Below are positions 8,394 to 15,280 of a DNA stretch of 24,527 bases, piece after piece. The notes under the pieces are model-generated. The model saw only the letters and a program-made list of their open reading frames with translations. It did not search any database and was not told the DNA's origin. Position 1 is the first letter of the stretch, and the number at the start of each line of letters is the position of its first letter. This DNA comes from a virus: positions 1 through 24,527 of the IMG/VR virus record IMGVR_UViG_3300025889_000904; one strand, 5' to 3'. A program made the position numbers and the translations under genes.

Positions 8394-10475
8394 ATGAGGA
8401 TAAATAAGTCCTTAATAACTTATACACCTACATCGGGTGCAGGTAGCGGCTCGGTCACCTCCGTTGCGATGAGCGTTCCAACTGGCTTCGTTGTCAGTGG
8501 ATCGCCCATCACATCGTCAGGAACACTTGCAGTTACATTTGCTGCTGGATATTCACTTCCTACCGATGCAAGACAAGCCACGTGGGATGCCAAGATGAAC
8601 AATGTATTTACCACACTTGGTGATATTGTATATTCTAACGCATCAGGGGCGGCCGTTCGTAGAGCGGGTAACACGGATGCGGTGACTAAGTTTCTATCCC
8701 AAACGGGTGATGGCTTTGGCAATAGTGCCGCTCCTCAATGGTTAGAAATAACATCGACAACAATAGGCGCAGTCCCTACAACAAGGACATTAACAATTAA
8801 TGGCACATCTTATGACCTAAGTGCCAATAGAACGTGGAATGTAGGTACGGTTACTTCGGTGGCGGCATCGGCCGGGACTGGGATCTCTATCTCTGGTAGT
8901 CCAATAACCTCAAGTGGTACGTTGACAATCACAAATACTGCACCCGACCAAGTGGTTGCATTGACTGGGGGTACGGGTATAAGCATCTCTGGGACTTATC
9001 CCAATTTCACGATAACAAATAGTTCACCATCCTCGGGTGGTACGGTTACCTCCGTTGCGCTTAGTGTTCCAACTGGCTTAACCATTACTGGATCACCTAT
9101 AACAACAAGCGGGACATTGGCGATATCACTACAAAGTGGATATTCAATACCAACAACGGCAAGTCAGGCGAATTGGGACACCGCATATACAAATCGTATT
9201 ACAAGCCTAACTACAACGGGGTCGAGTGGTGCGGCTACTTTAGTAAGTAATGTCTTAAATATACCTAACTATACGTTAAGTGGTTTGGGTGGTGTTCCAT
9301 CAACAAGAACACTAACAATAAATGGCACGGCCTATGATTTGAGCGCAGATAGGTCTTGGAGTGTGGGTACGGTTACCTCGGTTGCCGCAAGTGCTGGGAC
9401 TGGCATATCAATTTCTGGCTCACCTATCACCTCATCGGGTACGATAACTATAACCAATACGGCTCCCGACCAAGTGGTCGCATTAACGGCCGGGACTGGG
9501 ATAAGTATATCTGGCACATATCCAAATTTTACCATCACTAACTCATCTCCATCATCGGGTGGAACGATTACGGGAAGTGGAACAACGGGTTATTTGGCAC
9601 GATTTACTGGCTCGAGTAGCATTGGAAATGGTATTGTGTATGATAATGGCACAAATATAATTTCCGTTGGCGAAGGTGGCTCAAATGGTGAGTATGCGAT
9701 AAAGATTGGTCAAAATAGAAGTGGCAATGGTTATGCGTATATTGACTTAATTGGCGATACTACTTATACTGGGTATGGCGCAAGGTTTATTCGCTATAAC
9801 ACGGGTGCAAATGCTAATACTTATTTTGAGCATCAAGGAACTGGTGCTTTAGTATATAAAACGGTTCATTCGGCTTCAATACAATTTGAAACTGGATCTA
9901 CATATCGAGGTCAAATATTGTCCAATGGTAGGCTTTTATGGAATACCAGTAGTGATAATGGTATTGGTACAATACAAATAAATGGTAGTGGGTATTTTTA
10001 TGATAATGTACGTTTTCCAAACCTAAAAGGCGTTGTATTTGAAACAACTGGTGGCTCTGCTCTTGGGTCAGTTGCAATGGATTCATCCAATAGAGTCACA
10101 GTAGACAATAATGGACATAATTTAAGTATATCTACTGACCATATAATGACGAGTGGAAATTTAGGAATTGGACAAGGTGGCTCAGTGTTTGGTGGTGGTA
10201 CAAAAGTTATTTCAATGGTTAATGCAACTGCACCAAGTTCATCGCCTACTGATTCATTTTTGCAATATTCGGCAGATATTACGGCTGGTAATGCAGCAGC
10301 TCACTTTAGAACGGAGAATGGAGCGATTGTAAAACTTTACCAACAAACAACCGCAGTAGGTAGTGCTACTTATATTGGTGGGGGTGGCACAACGGTAACT
10401 GATACAGATACATTTGATGGATATACTATACCTCAAATAGTAAAGGCACTTAGAAACGCAGGTTTTTTACAATAA
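8394..10475 (+). CDS. Second tail fibre protein with internal duplication
   Basis: This 693-residue protein is rich in Gly, Ser and Thr and fits a tail fibre or receptor-binding protein. Residues 130-300 and 304-395 are near copies with a period of 174 residues (522 bp). Each copy begins with TRTLTINGT(S/A)YDLSA and continues through VTSVAASAGTGISISGSPIT and a TAPDQVVALT segment. The domain beginning GSGTTGYLARFTG at residue 394 is homologous to the one at residue 346 of the first fibre. The C-terminal 300 residues are less repetitive and may carry receptor binding. The protein ends in FDGYTIPQIVKALRNAGF, matching the first fibre. The start at 8394 is 2 bases after the previous stop. No S74 autoprotease domain is seen. 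Confidence 0.85.
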   Translation: MRINKSLITYTPTSGAGSGSVTSVAMSVPTGFVVSGSPITSSGTLAVTFAAGYSLPTDARQATWDAKMNNVFTTLGDIVYSNASGAAVRRAGNTDAVTKFLSQTGDGFGNSAAPQWLEITSTTIGAVPTTRTLTINGTSYDLSANRTWNVGTVTSVAASAGTGISISGSPITSSGTLTITNTAPDQVVALTGGTGISISGTYPNFTITNSSPSSGGTVTSVALSVPTGLTITGSPITTSGTLAISLQSGYSIPTTASQANWDTAYTNRITSLTTTGSSGAATLVSNVLNIPNYTLSGLGGVPSTRTLTINGTAYDLSADRSWSVGTVTSVAASAGTGISISGSPITSSGTITITNTAPDQVVALTAGTGISISGTYPNFTITNSSPSSGGTITGSGTTGYLARFTGSSSIGNGIVYDNGTNIISVGEGGSNGEYAIKIGQNRSGNGYAYIDLIGDTTYTGYGARFIRYNTGANANTYFEHQGTGALVYKTVHSASIQFETGSTYRGQILSNGRLLWNTSSDNGIGTIQINGSGYFYDNVRFPNLKGVVFETTGGSALGSVAMDSSNRVTVDNNGHNLSISTDHIMTSGNLGIGQGGSVFGGGTKVISMVNATAPSSSPTDSFLQYSADITAGNAAAHFRTENGAIVKLYQQTTAVGSATYIGGGGTTVTDTDTFDGYTIPQIVKALRNAGFLQ

Positions 10476-10502
10476 ATTAGTAACTTTATAAAAATTAAAA
10501 CT

Positions 10503-10637
10503 ATGGACATTAAAGAACTCAAGGCACAAGCCTACGACATTCTCGCTCAAATTGAGTATTTGCAAAAGCAATTAGCTGAAACAAACGCCAAGATTGGCGA
10601 AGCAATGCAGCAGAATGCTGACGAAAGTAAGGCATAA
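10503..10637 (+). CDS. Small coiled-coil protein upstream of the endolysin
   Basis: This 44-residue protein starts at ATG 10503 after a short AT-rich leader and stops at TAA 10635-10637. It starts MDIKELKAQAYDILAQIEYL and continues with a Gln/Lys/Glu-rich amphipathic helix whose spaced Leu/Ile residues predict a coiled coil. Its end overlaps the chosen endolysin start by 23 bases, which suggests coupled translation. The reading frame is clean and the amino-acid pattern looks selected: A/L/I at helix core positions with charged flanks. Function is unknown; a small structural or lysis-associated helix protein is possible. Confidence 0.6.
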   Translation: MDIKELKAQAYDILAQIEYLQKQLAETNAKIGEAMQQNADESKA

Positions 10638-11196
10638 GATACCCATACAAGTGTATGATGAGTTGGTAGATGTCGTTCAAATGTTCGACATCTCCAACCC
10701 ATTTCGTTTGGCGCACTTCCTTGCGCAATGCGCTCACGAGAGTGGTAATTTTAAGTTTACTCGTGAGAACCTTAATTACTCGGAAATAGGATTACTCAAC
10801 GTATTCCCAAAGTATTTTGATAAGAACACGGCTAAGTTATATGCTCGTAAGCCAGAGCAAATAGCCAACATCGTCTACGAATGTCGCTTGGGTAATGGGA
10901 ATAGGAACACGGGGGATGGGTATAAATTTAGAGGCAGAGGTTATCTCCAACTTACCGGAAGGGTAAATTATAAAGCATTTGGTGATTTTATAGGGGTAGA
11001 TTTATTAAGCAACCCCGACCTGGTAGCCACAAAGTATGCACTCACCTCTGCGGCTTGGTTTTTTGAAAAGAAAGGCCTTTGGAAGATATGCGATCAAGGG
11101 GTGGATGAGCCAACCATAGTAGCGGTCACCAAGCGGGTTAATGGTGGGACTAATGGTCTAAAAGATAGAATAAGCAAGACTAAAGTTTTTGTATGA
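10615..11196 (+). CDS. GH19-family endolysin (chitinase-type lysozyme)
   Basis: Predicted to cleave the glycan strands of peptidoglycan at the end of infection. The chosen start at 10615 gives 193 residues (MLTKV...); an ATG at 10594 would add seven residues. GH19 features are clear. FLAQCAHESGNF holds the probable catalytic acid Glu42. The YKFRGRGYLQLTGRVNY block lies at residues 103-119, AAWFFEKKGL at 146-155, and KRVNGGTNGL at 173-182. There is no signal peptide, so export should depend on a holin; the small membrane proteins at 2977 and 3138 are candidates. The 3' end overlaps the lipoprotein/spanin candidate by 4 bases, a normal lysis-cassette arrangement. The family assignment is confident; the exact bond cleaved is not shown by sequence. 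Confidence 0.9.
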   Translation: MLTKVRHKIPIQVYDELVDVVQMFDISNPFRLAHFLAQCAHESGNFKFTRENLNYSEIGLLNVFPKYFDKNTAKLYARKPEQIANIVYECRLGNGNRNTGDGYKFRGRGYLQLTGRVNYKAFGDFIGVDLLSNPDLVATKYALTSAAWFFEKKGLWKICDQGVDEPTIVAVTKRVNGGTNGLKDRISKTKVFV

Positions 11197-11591
11197 AATA
11201 CCTAATGATACTTATAATGCTATTATCGTCTTGCACCACCGAGCGACTAATAACCAAATACATTGATAAAGAGGTTCACGATACAAGTATAATCTATAAG
11301 GATAACTATGTCATTGAGGTAATGACTGACTCTATTTATTCGTGGATATACGACACTACAATAGTGACATATGATAGGGTACAAAAAGTCTTAAAGCCTT
11401 GCGCTGACTCCATCGTAAAAATAAACAAAATTGTTTATACGGAGATTTATAAGGACCAGTTCCACCAGGCGGAGGAAGAAATAAAGAAATTAAAAGAAGG
11501 CAAACGCTACTGGCAAAAAGGCGCACTCCTCACGTGGGGGTGGATTGCATTAATAATAATCATTATATTCGTAGTACGTAAATTTTTATGA
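11193..11591 (+). CDS. Lipoprotein with C-terminal membrane helix: unimolecular spanin candidate
   Basis: This 132-residue protein starts with a short signal sequence ending in LSSC (Cys14), a lipobox. Residue +2 is Thr, so outer-membrane sorting would be expected. Residues 111-128 form one strongly hydrophobic helix (ALLTWGWIALIIIIIFVV) followed by RKFL. Between them lies a periplasmic-type segment with a charged helix at about residues 85-108 (KDQFHQAEEEIKKLKEGKRY) that could form a coiled coil. An outer-membrane lipid anchor at one end and an inner-membrane helix at the other is the known layout of u-spanins such as T1 gp11, which fuse the two membranes in the last step of lysis. It overlaps the endolysin gene by 4 bases, the expected genomic place. 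No sequence similarity to a known spanin is claimed. Confidence 0.65.
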   Translation: MKYLMILIMLLSSCTTERLITKYIDKEVHDTSIIYKDNYVIEVMTDSIYSWIYDTTIVTYDRVQKVLKPCADSIVKINKIVYTEIYKDQFHQAEEEIKKLKEGKRYWQKGALLTWGWIALIIIIIFVVRKFL

Positions 11592-12571
11592 CTAAAAAGG
11601 AACTACTCCACCAATACCGAATAAAGTATGGGTGGGAGATGCCAACTAAAAAACTTGCTCGAATTGCCTATAATGAAAATTCCATACTTTTCCCGAATTT
11701 GGAGGCCGTAAGACTTGGACTAATGCGATTGGAGGGTAAAGGAATGTCAACACGTTACAAACCCATAACCAATATGCCTACTCGACCTAAAAACCCTTAC
11801 AACATCCCTCAAAGCTACGCAGAGGAGCGAATGCCATTTGAGTTGGATAAGAAGTGCAATAACATCTTACTTATCTCTGATCTTCACATCCCATACCACG
11901 ATGTCGATGCCATCACTATGGCATTTGAGTATGGGATAAAAAATGACATTAATACTATAATCATTAATGGTGATTTGATGGACTTTCACAATCTCTCACG
12001 ATTTGAGAAAGACCCACGCAAGAGATCGGTAAAGGAAGAATTTAGTCTTACCAAGCATTTTCTACAATCCCTACGCAAGTCATTTCCAAAGGCAAGGATT
12101 TATTGGATTTTGGGCAACCACGATGTGCGTTATCAAAAATGGCTAATGACTAAAGTACACGAAATTTTTGACGATGAGTATTATCACCTACATCGTAGAC
12201 TTGCCATTAGCGAAGAGAACATTCAAATAATAGAAGATAACGTGCTTGTCAAGGCGGGTAAACTATCCATCACTCACGGCCATCATATAATGAGGGGTTT
12301 TTTCTCACCCGTAAACTCGGCTCGTGGTGCGTGGATGAAAGCAAAGCAAAGCGTTATCATTGGCCACGTACATAAGGTAAGCAACCACGTTGAGGTCAAT
12401 CTTGATGGTAAGTCATTTGGGTGTTGGTCTACCGGCTCCCTATGTGAACTAAAGCCTGATTATAACCCCTTGGTGAGTAATTATCAGCACGGCTTTGCTC
12501 ATATCTTGGTGGAAGACAATGGAGAGTTTAGTGTAAAAAATTACCAAATCATCAATGGCCAAATCCATTAA
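11588..12571 (+). CDS. Calcineurin-like metallophosphoesterase
   Basis: This 327-residue protein has the full set of metallophosphoesterase motifs: SDLH (Asp98, His100), NGDLMD (Asp129), GNHD (176-179), THGHH (His230, His232) and GHVH (259-262). These residues bind two metal ions. The substrate may be a nucleic-acid 3' end, a cyclic nucleotide or a phosphodiester and cannot be decided here. The first 60 residues precede the catalytic domain and form a basic, possibly helix-turn-helix-like extension (KKLARIAYNENSILFPNLEAVR), so DNA binding is possible. The start overlaps the spanin candidate by 4 bases, and the end overlaps the HExxH gene by 17 bases. Its position at the end of the late operon rather than in the replication block is notable. 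Confidence 0.85.
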   Translation: MTKKELLHQYRIKYGWEMPTKKLARIAYNENSILFPNLEAVRLGLMRLEGKGMSTRYKPITNMPTRPKNPYNIPQSYAEERMPFELDKKCNNILLISDLHIPYHDVDAITMAFEYGIKNDINTIIINGDLMDFHNLSRFEKDPRKRSVKEEFSLTKHFLQSLRKSFPKARIYWILGNHDVRYQKWLMTKVHEIFDDEYYHLHRRLAISEENIQIIEDNVLVKAGKLSITHGHHIMRGFFSPVNSARGAWMKAKQSVIIGHVHKVSNHVEVNLDGKSFGCWSTGSLCELKPDYNPLVSNYQHGFAHILVEDNGEFSVKNYQIINGQIH

Positions 12572-12830
12572 GGTACGATATGGCAAATTAGGTAAGCAAA
12601 AAGCGTGGGGAATTGCTCACGGGGATGAGTTCATTGAGATCGATGAACGCCTCAAGGGTAAAAAGCACCTGGAAATCTTGCTTCACGAGTGTCTGCACAT
12701 CCTTCTCCCACAACTTAGCGAGGAGGAGGTCATAAAGTATAGCATTATTCTCACCAATACCCTTTGGAAGGAGCGTTATCGTAGGATTGAGGATTTACCA
12801 CACCCACCATTGCAAGATGGGAGTAAATAG
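12555..12830 (+). CDS. Small HExxH zinc-metalloprotein
   Basis: This 91-residue protein is encoded from an ATG inside the 3' end of the phosphoesterase gene. The motif LLHECLHILLP places the zinc-binding HExxH at His44-Glu45-His48; the following acidic run SEEEV at about 55-59 may supply the third ligand. The N-terminal half is a small beta region (SIKVRYGKLGKQKAWGIAHGD). Short phage proteins with this HExxH followed by an LSEE helix resemble the core of SprT/ImmA-like metallopeptidases but lack any further domain. Peptidase activity is plausible, but the target is unknown. It is the last gene before the terminator at 12899. Confidence 0.65.
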   Translation: MAKSIKVRYGKLGKQKAWGIAHGDEFIEIDERLKGKKHLEILLHECLHILLPQLSEEEVIKYSIILTNTLWKERYRRIEDLPHPPLQDGSK

Positions 12831-12890
12831 ATTTTGATAAATAATATAGGAGGGTTACATTCGTAACGATATACGGTTAGGTTTTTTTTT

Positions 12891-12903
12891 AGGGGAGACC
12901 CCT
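12891..12903 (+). other. Small hairpin competing with the late-operon terminator
   Basis: AGGGG-AGA-CCCCT forms a 5-bp stem with a 3-base loop. Its right arm (CCCCT) is also the left arm of the terminator stem at 12899-12920, so the two structures cannot form together. A run of nine T lies just before it (12882-12890), and another small inverted repeat, GTTAC-ATTC-GTAAC, lies at 12854-12867. The arrangement could modulate termination, but it may simply be G/C-run coincidence. Confidence 0.35.
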
Positions 12904-12925
12904 CACATTCTTGTGGGGGGTTTTT
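12899..12925 (+). terminator. Rho-independent terminator ending the late operon
   Basis: CCCCTCAC pairs with GTGGGGGG (one T-G wobble) around a 6-base loop and is followed by TTTTT. It lies 68 bases after the HExxH gene stop and separates the tail-lysis operon from the block that starts with the promoter at 13041. Confidence 0.8.
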
Positions 12926-12929
12926 ATTT

Positions 12930-12986
12930 CCGATTGGAATGAGGAAATCCGATTGCAATGAGGAAATCCGATTGGAATGAGCAAAT
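12930..12986. repeat. Three tandem 19-bp repeats (operator or iteron candidate)
   Basis: Three direct head-to-tail copies of CCGATTGGAATGAGGAAAT occupy 12930-12948, 12949-12967 and 12968-12986. Copy 2 differs by one base (GATTGC) and copy 3 by one base (GAGC). Copies 1 and 3 contain the partial dyad TCC-GATT-GGA. The array lies between the terminator and the promoter at 13041, upstream of a helix-turn-helix gene, so it could be a regulator-binding array for that operon. Confidence 0.75.
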
Positions 12987-13040
12987 ACCTAATGACACGT
13001 AATTATTAAATATATATTTTTTTATGAAGAAATGTTGTTA

Positions 13041-13048
13041 TAGATTTG
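13041..13048 (+). promoter_or_regulatory. Bacteroidota-type promoter (-7 element TAGATTTG)
   Basis: TAGATTTG fits the Bacteroidota -7 consensus TAnnTTTG. Transcription would begin near 13055, just ahead of the ATG at 13070. A good -33 TTG is not seen; the upstream region is a T-rich tract. It follows a terminator and a repeat array and precedes the first gene of the replication block. Confidence 0.6.
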
Positions 13049-13069
13049 CATTACCTAAAAAGAAACAAA

Positions 13070-13234
13070 ATGCAAAGACAATTAACCGAACAAGAATGGA
13101 TAGCAGAGTTTAAAGTTGGTATGTATTACGTCAAGCCTACCAATTACTATCCAACAGAGTGGAACGTTGACTACAACCAATCCACCTTCTCACGCATCAT
13201 TAACACAATTATTAAAACACTTAAAAAATGGTAG
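13070..13234 (+). CDS. Small protein of unknown function, first gene of the early block
   Basis: This 54-residue protein starts at ATG 13070 (MQRQLTEQEWIAEF). An in-frame ATG at 13046 overlaps the predicted promoter -7 element and would be outside the transcript, so it is rejected. The protein is basic, with Tyr/Trp-rich middle residues (GMYYVKPTNYYPTEW) and a C-terminal amphipathic Ile/Lys segment. It overlaps the next start by 7 bases, so it is likely co-translated with the helix-turn-helix protein. No family is recognised. Confidence 0.6.
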   Translation: MQRQLTEQEWIAEFKVGMYYVKPTNYYPTEWNVDYNQSTFSRIINTIIKTLKKW

Positions 13235-13422
13235 AGATTAAAAAACTAAGACAAGAGAAAAAACTAACACAAGAGAAATTGGCGCAATTAACTGGTCTTA
13301 CAACTGCAACAATTAACAAAGCCGAGAACCACGGCAACATTCGTTTACATACTTATAGATTAATAATCGAAAAACTAACCAACTATGTTATTTCCGATTC
13401 TCATCATCCTACTGCTGCTTAG
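13228..13422 (+). CDS. Small XRE-family helix-turn-helix regulator
   Basis: This 64-residue protein is a single DNA-binding domain of Cro/CI type. The helix-turn-helix spans about residues 13-36 (LTQEKLAQLTGL then TTATINKAE), following KKLRQEKK. There is no dimerisation or cleavage domain, so it is Cro-size rather than CI-size. It is the second gene after the promoter and the 19-bp repeat array, which are the most obvious sites for it to act on; that link is inference. Its stop lies 38 bases inside the following membrane-protein gene. Confidence 0.8.
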   Translation: MVEIKKLRQEKKLTQEKLAQLTGLTTATINKAENHGNIRLHTYRLIIEKLTNYVISDSHHPTAA

Positions 13423-13702
13423 TATCATCATTGGTATGTACTTGTTCGCAGAGCAAGATCCATTTGATTATGAACGTTTAAGTGGTTACGATATTCCAAA
13501 AATATTTTATTCGGATTATAATCGTATTTGTTTGTTAATCTTTCAAATGACAAAAGAGAATGCCGACAATGTAATGCACGAGATTTCATCCTTTGAGGAT
13601 AAATACGCACAAATAGTAGATAGTAAGCCATACCACGAAGCCGTTGCAATGTTAATGGACACTTTTAGAAAGCGTCATTTTTTTCTTAACTATAATAAAT
13701 AA
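13385..13702 (+). CDS. Single-pass membrane protein of unknown function
   Basis: This 105-residue protein begins inside the end of the helix-turn-helix gene. Residues 1-21 (LFPILIILLLLSIIIGMYLF) form one membrane helix. The remaining 84 residues are soluble and mixed charged (FDYERLSGYDIPKIFYSDYNR...). The helix has no positive residue before it and no clear cleavage site, so an N-terminal anchor is likelier than a signal peptide. An alternative ATG at 13436 would remove the helix. The membrane location and early position could fit superinfection exclusion or host takeover, but nothing shows this. Confidence 0.6.
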   Translation: MLFPILIILLLLSIIIGMYLFAEQDPFDYERLSGYDIPKIFYSDYNRICLLIFQMTKENADNVMHEISSFEDKYAQIVDSKPYHEAVAMLMDTFRKRHFFLNYNK

Positions 13703-13705
13703 ACA

Positions 13706-14260
13706 ATGGGACTACAAGAAAGTCAGACACAGAATGGAGGGATTACATTCCTCTCGGTTAGCAATGGTAAGTTTGTTCGTAGAGTTGACGAAGGCACACC
13801 CAATGCGGTGTCACGAGTCAACAAGGTTGGCAAGACCGTACACGAACTATTTTACACCTCACTCATTGGTCACGTCAAAGAAGTGACAACCAAAGAGAGC
13901 GAGTATGGTAAGTTTTGGGTGGTTAAGGTCAAATCACCTGCCAATGACCAAGTGTATCAGTTTGAGATGAACTACTCAAGTGGATATGCCACATCATTTC
14001 TCAAGGCATTACCCAACGTAAATCTTGACATCAATGTTGAGATCTCACCCGCCATCGTAAAAAAGGATGACAAAAGCCAAAGCGTTATCTTCCTTCGTCA
14101 AGATGGCCAAGCGGTCAAGCATTACTTCACCAAGGCAAACCCTAATGGTATGCCTGACCTCGAACAAATTAAAGTCAAGGGCAAAATAACTTGGGATGAC
14201 ACCAAGCGTATGGAGTTCTTGGAAAAATACGTACAATCGATGTTTTCGTTGTCGTTTTAG
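13706..14260 (+). CDS. Candidate ssDNA-binding protein
   Basis: This 184-residue protein starts 3 bases after the previous stop. It is a mixed beta protein with many Lys residues and aromatic-bearing strands (HELFYTSLIGHVKEVTTK, YGKFWVVKVKS, VYQFEMNYSSGYATSFLKAL). The C-terminal region has KVKGKITWDDTKRMEFLEKY. The order beta barrel-like strands, an NYSSGYATSFLKALP segment, then a short C-terminal helix resembles small OB-fold single-stranded DNA-binding proteins of Bacteroidota phages. It is followed by a Cas4/RecB-like nuclease and helicases, a neighbourhood that fits. No diagnostic motif is present, so the assignment is tentative. A terminator follows. Confidence 0.5.
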   Translation: MGLQESQTQNGGITFLSVSNGKFVRRVDEGTPNAVSRVNKVGKTVHELFYTSLIGHVKEVTTKESEYGKFWVVKVKSPANDQVYQFEMNYSSGYATSFLKALPNVNLDINVEISPAIVKKDDKSQSVIFLRQDGQAVKHYFTKANPNGMPDLEQIKVKGKITWDDTKRMEFLEKYVQSMFSLSF

Positions 14261-14275
14261 TGGTCAATAATTACC

Positions 14276-14306
14276 CCCCGATGTTTCTACATTGGGGTCT
14301 TTTTTA
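14276..14306 (+). terminator. Rho-independent terminator after the ssDNA-binding candidate
   Basis: CCCCGATGT pairs with ACATTGGGG (one G-T wobble) around the 4-base loop TTCT and is followed by TCTTTTTT. It lies 16 bases after the stop at 14260. Since the downstream genes have no visible promoter of their own, some read-through is likely, making the hairpin a dial between the high-level upstream genes and the nuclease/helicase genes. Confidence 0.75.
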
Positions 14307-14330
14307 CTTCATTAACTAAACCCCCTAAAT

Positions 14331-15068
14331 ATGCAAAATTACACACTAACCAAAGATCGTATCGAGTTCATCGACTCACGATTTTATGCCACGCCAGGTG
14401 GCCTTTATGTGCCTTCAGTTACCACTATCTTGGAGGCTTATCCCAAAGAAGCATCTTATTTTAAATGGCTAAAAGACGTTGGCTCCGATGCCGACTCCAT
14501 TCGTGACGAGGCGGGTCGTAGAGGCTCTAACGTACACGAACTCACCGAGCGTTACGATAGTGGAGAAGAAGTCACAATGCTCAATGAATATGGCAAACCA
14601 CAATTTAAAATCTTAGAGTGGGCGATGTTCGAGCGTTATGTTGAGTTCTCACGCACCCACCAACCCGTCATTGATATGATGGAGGCGCACATTGTGAGCG
14701 AGGAGTTAGGATTTGCGGGTACTCTTGATCGAGTTTTAACCATAAAAAACAAGACAATTCTCGTTGACATTAAGACCTCCAACTCCATCTATCCATCGTA
14801 TTGGCTACAACTTGCGGCCTACAACGAACTACTAAAAATAGGTGGTGGTAAAGTCGACCAAGTGGGTATACTTTGGCTCAACTCAAAGACTCGTACCACC
14901 GGAAAGGGCAATGTCATCCAAGGCTATGGATGGCAACTCGTTACTCGTGGGATGAGCGAAGTTGCTAAGGACTGGCAGTTATTTAAAGCAACCTACAAAC
15001 TATGGTCATCCATCAACGATGAGGTCAAGCCTCGCAATATATCTTACCAATTAAAACACAAGAAATGA
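14331..15068 (+). CDS. PD-(D/E)XK nuclease, Cas4/RecB-like
   Basis: This 245-residue protein has a PD-(D/E)XK exonuclease core. RRGSNVHE is at 63-70 with His69, GFAGTLDRV at 128-135 with Asp133, ILVDIKTS at 143-150 with Asp146 and Lys148, and the QLAAY motif at 160-164. This arrangement is that of Cas4 and RecB-type nucleases, including the RecE/phage-exonuclease group. No 4-Cys Fe-S cluster is visible, so it is not a typical Cas4. It follows the ssDNA-binding candidate, a pairing typical of phage recombination modules. The last 4 bases overlap the next start. Nuclease fold is confident; exonuclease direction is unknown. Confidence 0.85.
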   Translation: MQNYTLTKDRIEFIDSRFYATPGGLYVPSVTTILEAYPKEASYFKWLKDVGSDADSIRDEAGRRGSNVHELTERYDSGEEVTMLNEYGKPQFKILEWAMFERYVEFSRTHQPVIDMMEAHIVSEELGFAGTLDRVLTIKNKTILVDIKTSNSIYPSYWLQLAAYNELLKIGGGKVDQVGILWLNSKTRTTGKGNVIQGYGWQLVTRGMSEVAKDWQLFKATYKLWSSINDEVKPRNISYQLKHKK

Positions 15069-15280
15069 AAGACTTTATTGTAATCAATAACGATGATACT
15101 ATCATCTATGAGGTAGCTTGTAGGATGAAAAATAGAGCAAACGATGGACTAATTACGTATGGCGTAACTATGGATAGGAAGGACTTGAGTAACGAGGATT
15201 GGCTTGACCACGCCATTGAGGAGGCTCTTGACCTTGCTATTTACTTAACCAAAATAAAACGTCAATTATGCTCGGAATAA
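15065..15280 (+). CDS. Small MazG-like or hypothetical protein
   Basis: This 71-residue protein starts at ATG 15065, overlapping the nuclease stop by 4 bases. The C-terminal half (DWLDHAIEEALDLAIYLTKIK) is an amphipathic helix with an EExxD pattern, similar to the metal-binding helix of MazG-like nucleotide pyrophosphohydrolases and other all-alpha NTP pyrophosphatases. A full MazG domain would be larger, so only a half-domain is present, as occurs in phage proteins of this size. Nucleotide-pool control is possible; unrelated function is equally plausible. It overlaps the next gene by 13 bases. Confidence 0.5.
   Translation: MKDFIVINNDDTIIYEVACRMKNRANDGLITYGVTMDRKDLSNEDWLDHAIEEALDLAIYLTKIKRQLCSE

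Noticed and set aside
12930-12986. Possible CRISPR repeats
   Set aside because: The copies are directly head to tail with no spacers, and there are no cas genes.
14331-15068. CRISPR Cas4 from a CRISPR-Cas locus
   Set aside because: The nuclease has no Fe-S cysteine cluster and there is no array or other cas gene; a phage recombination nuclease is likelier.
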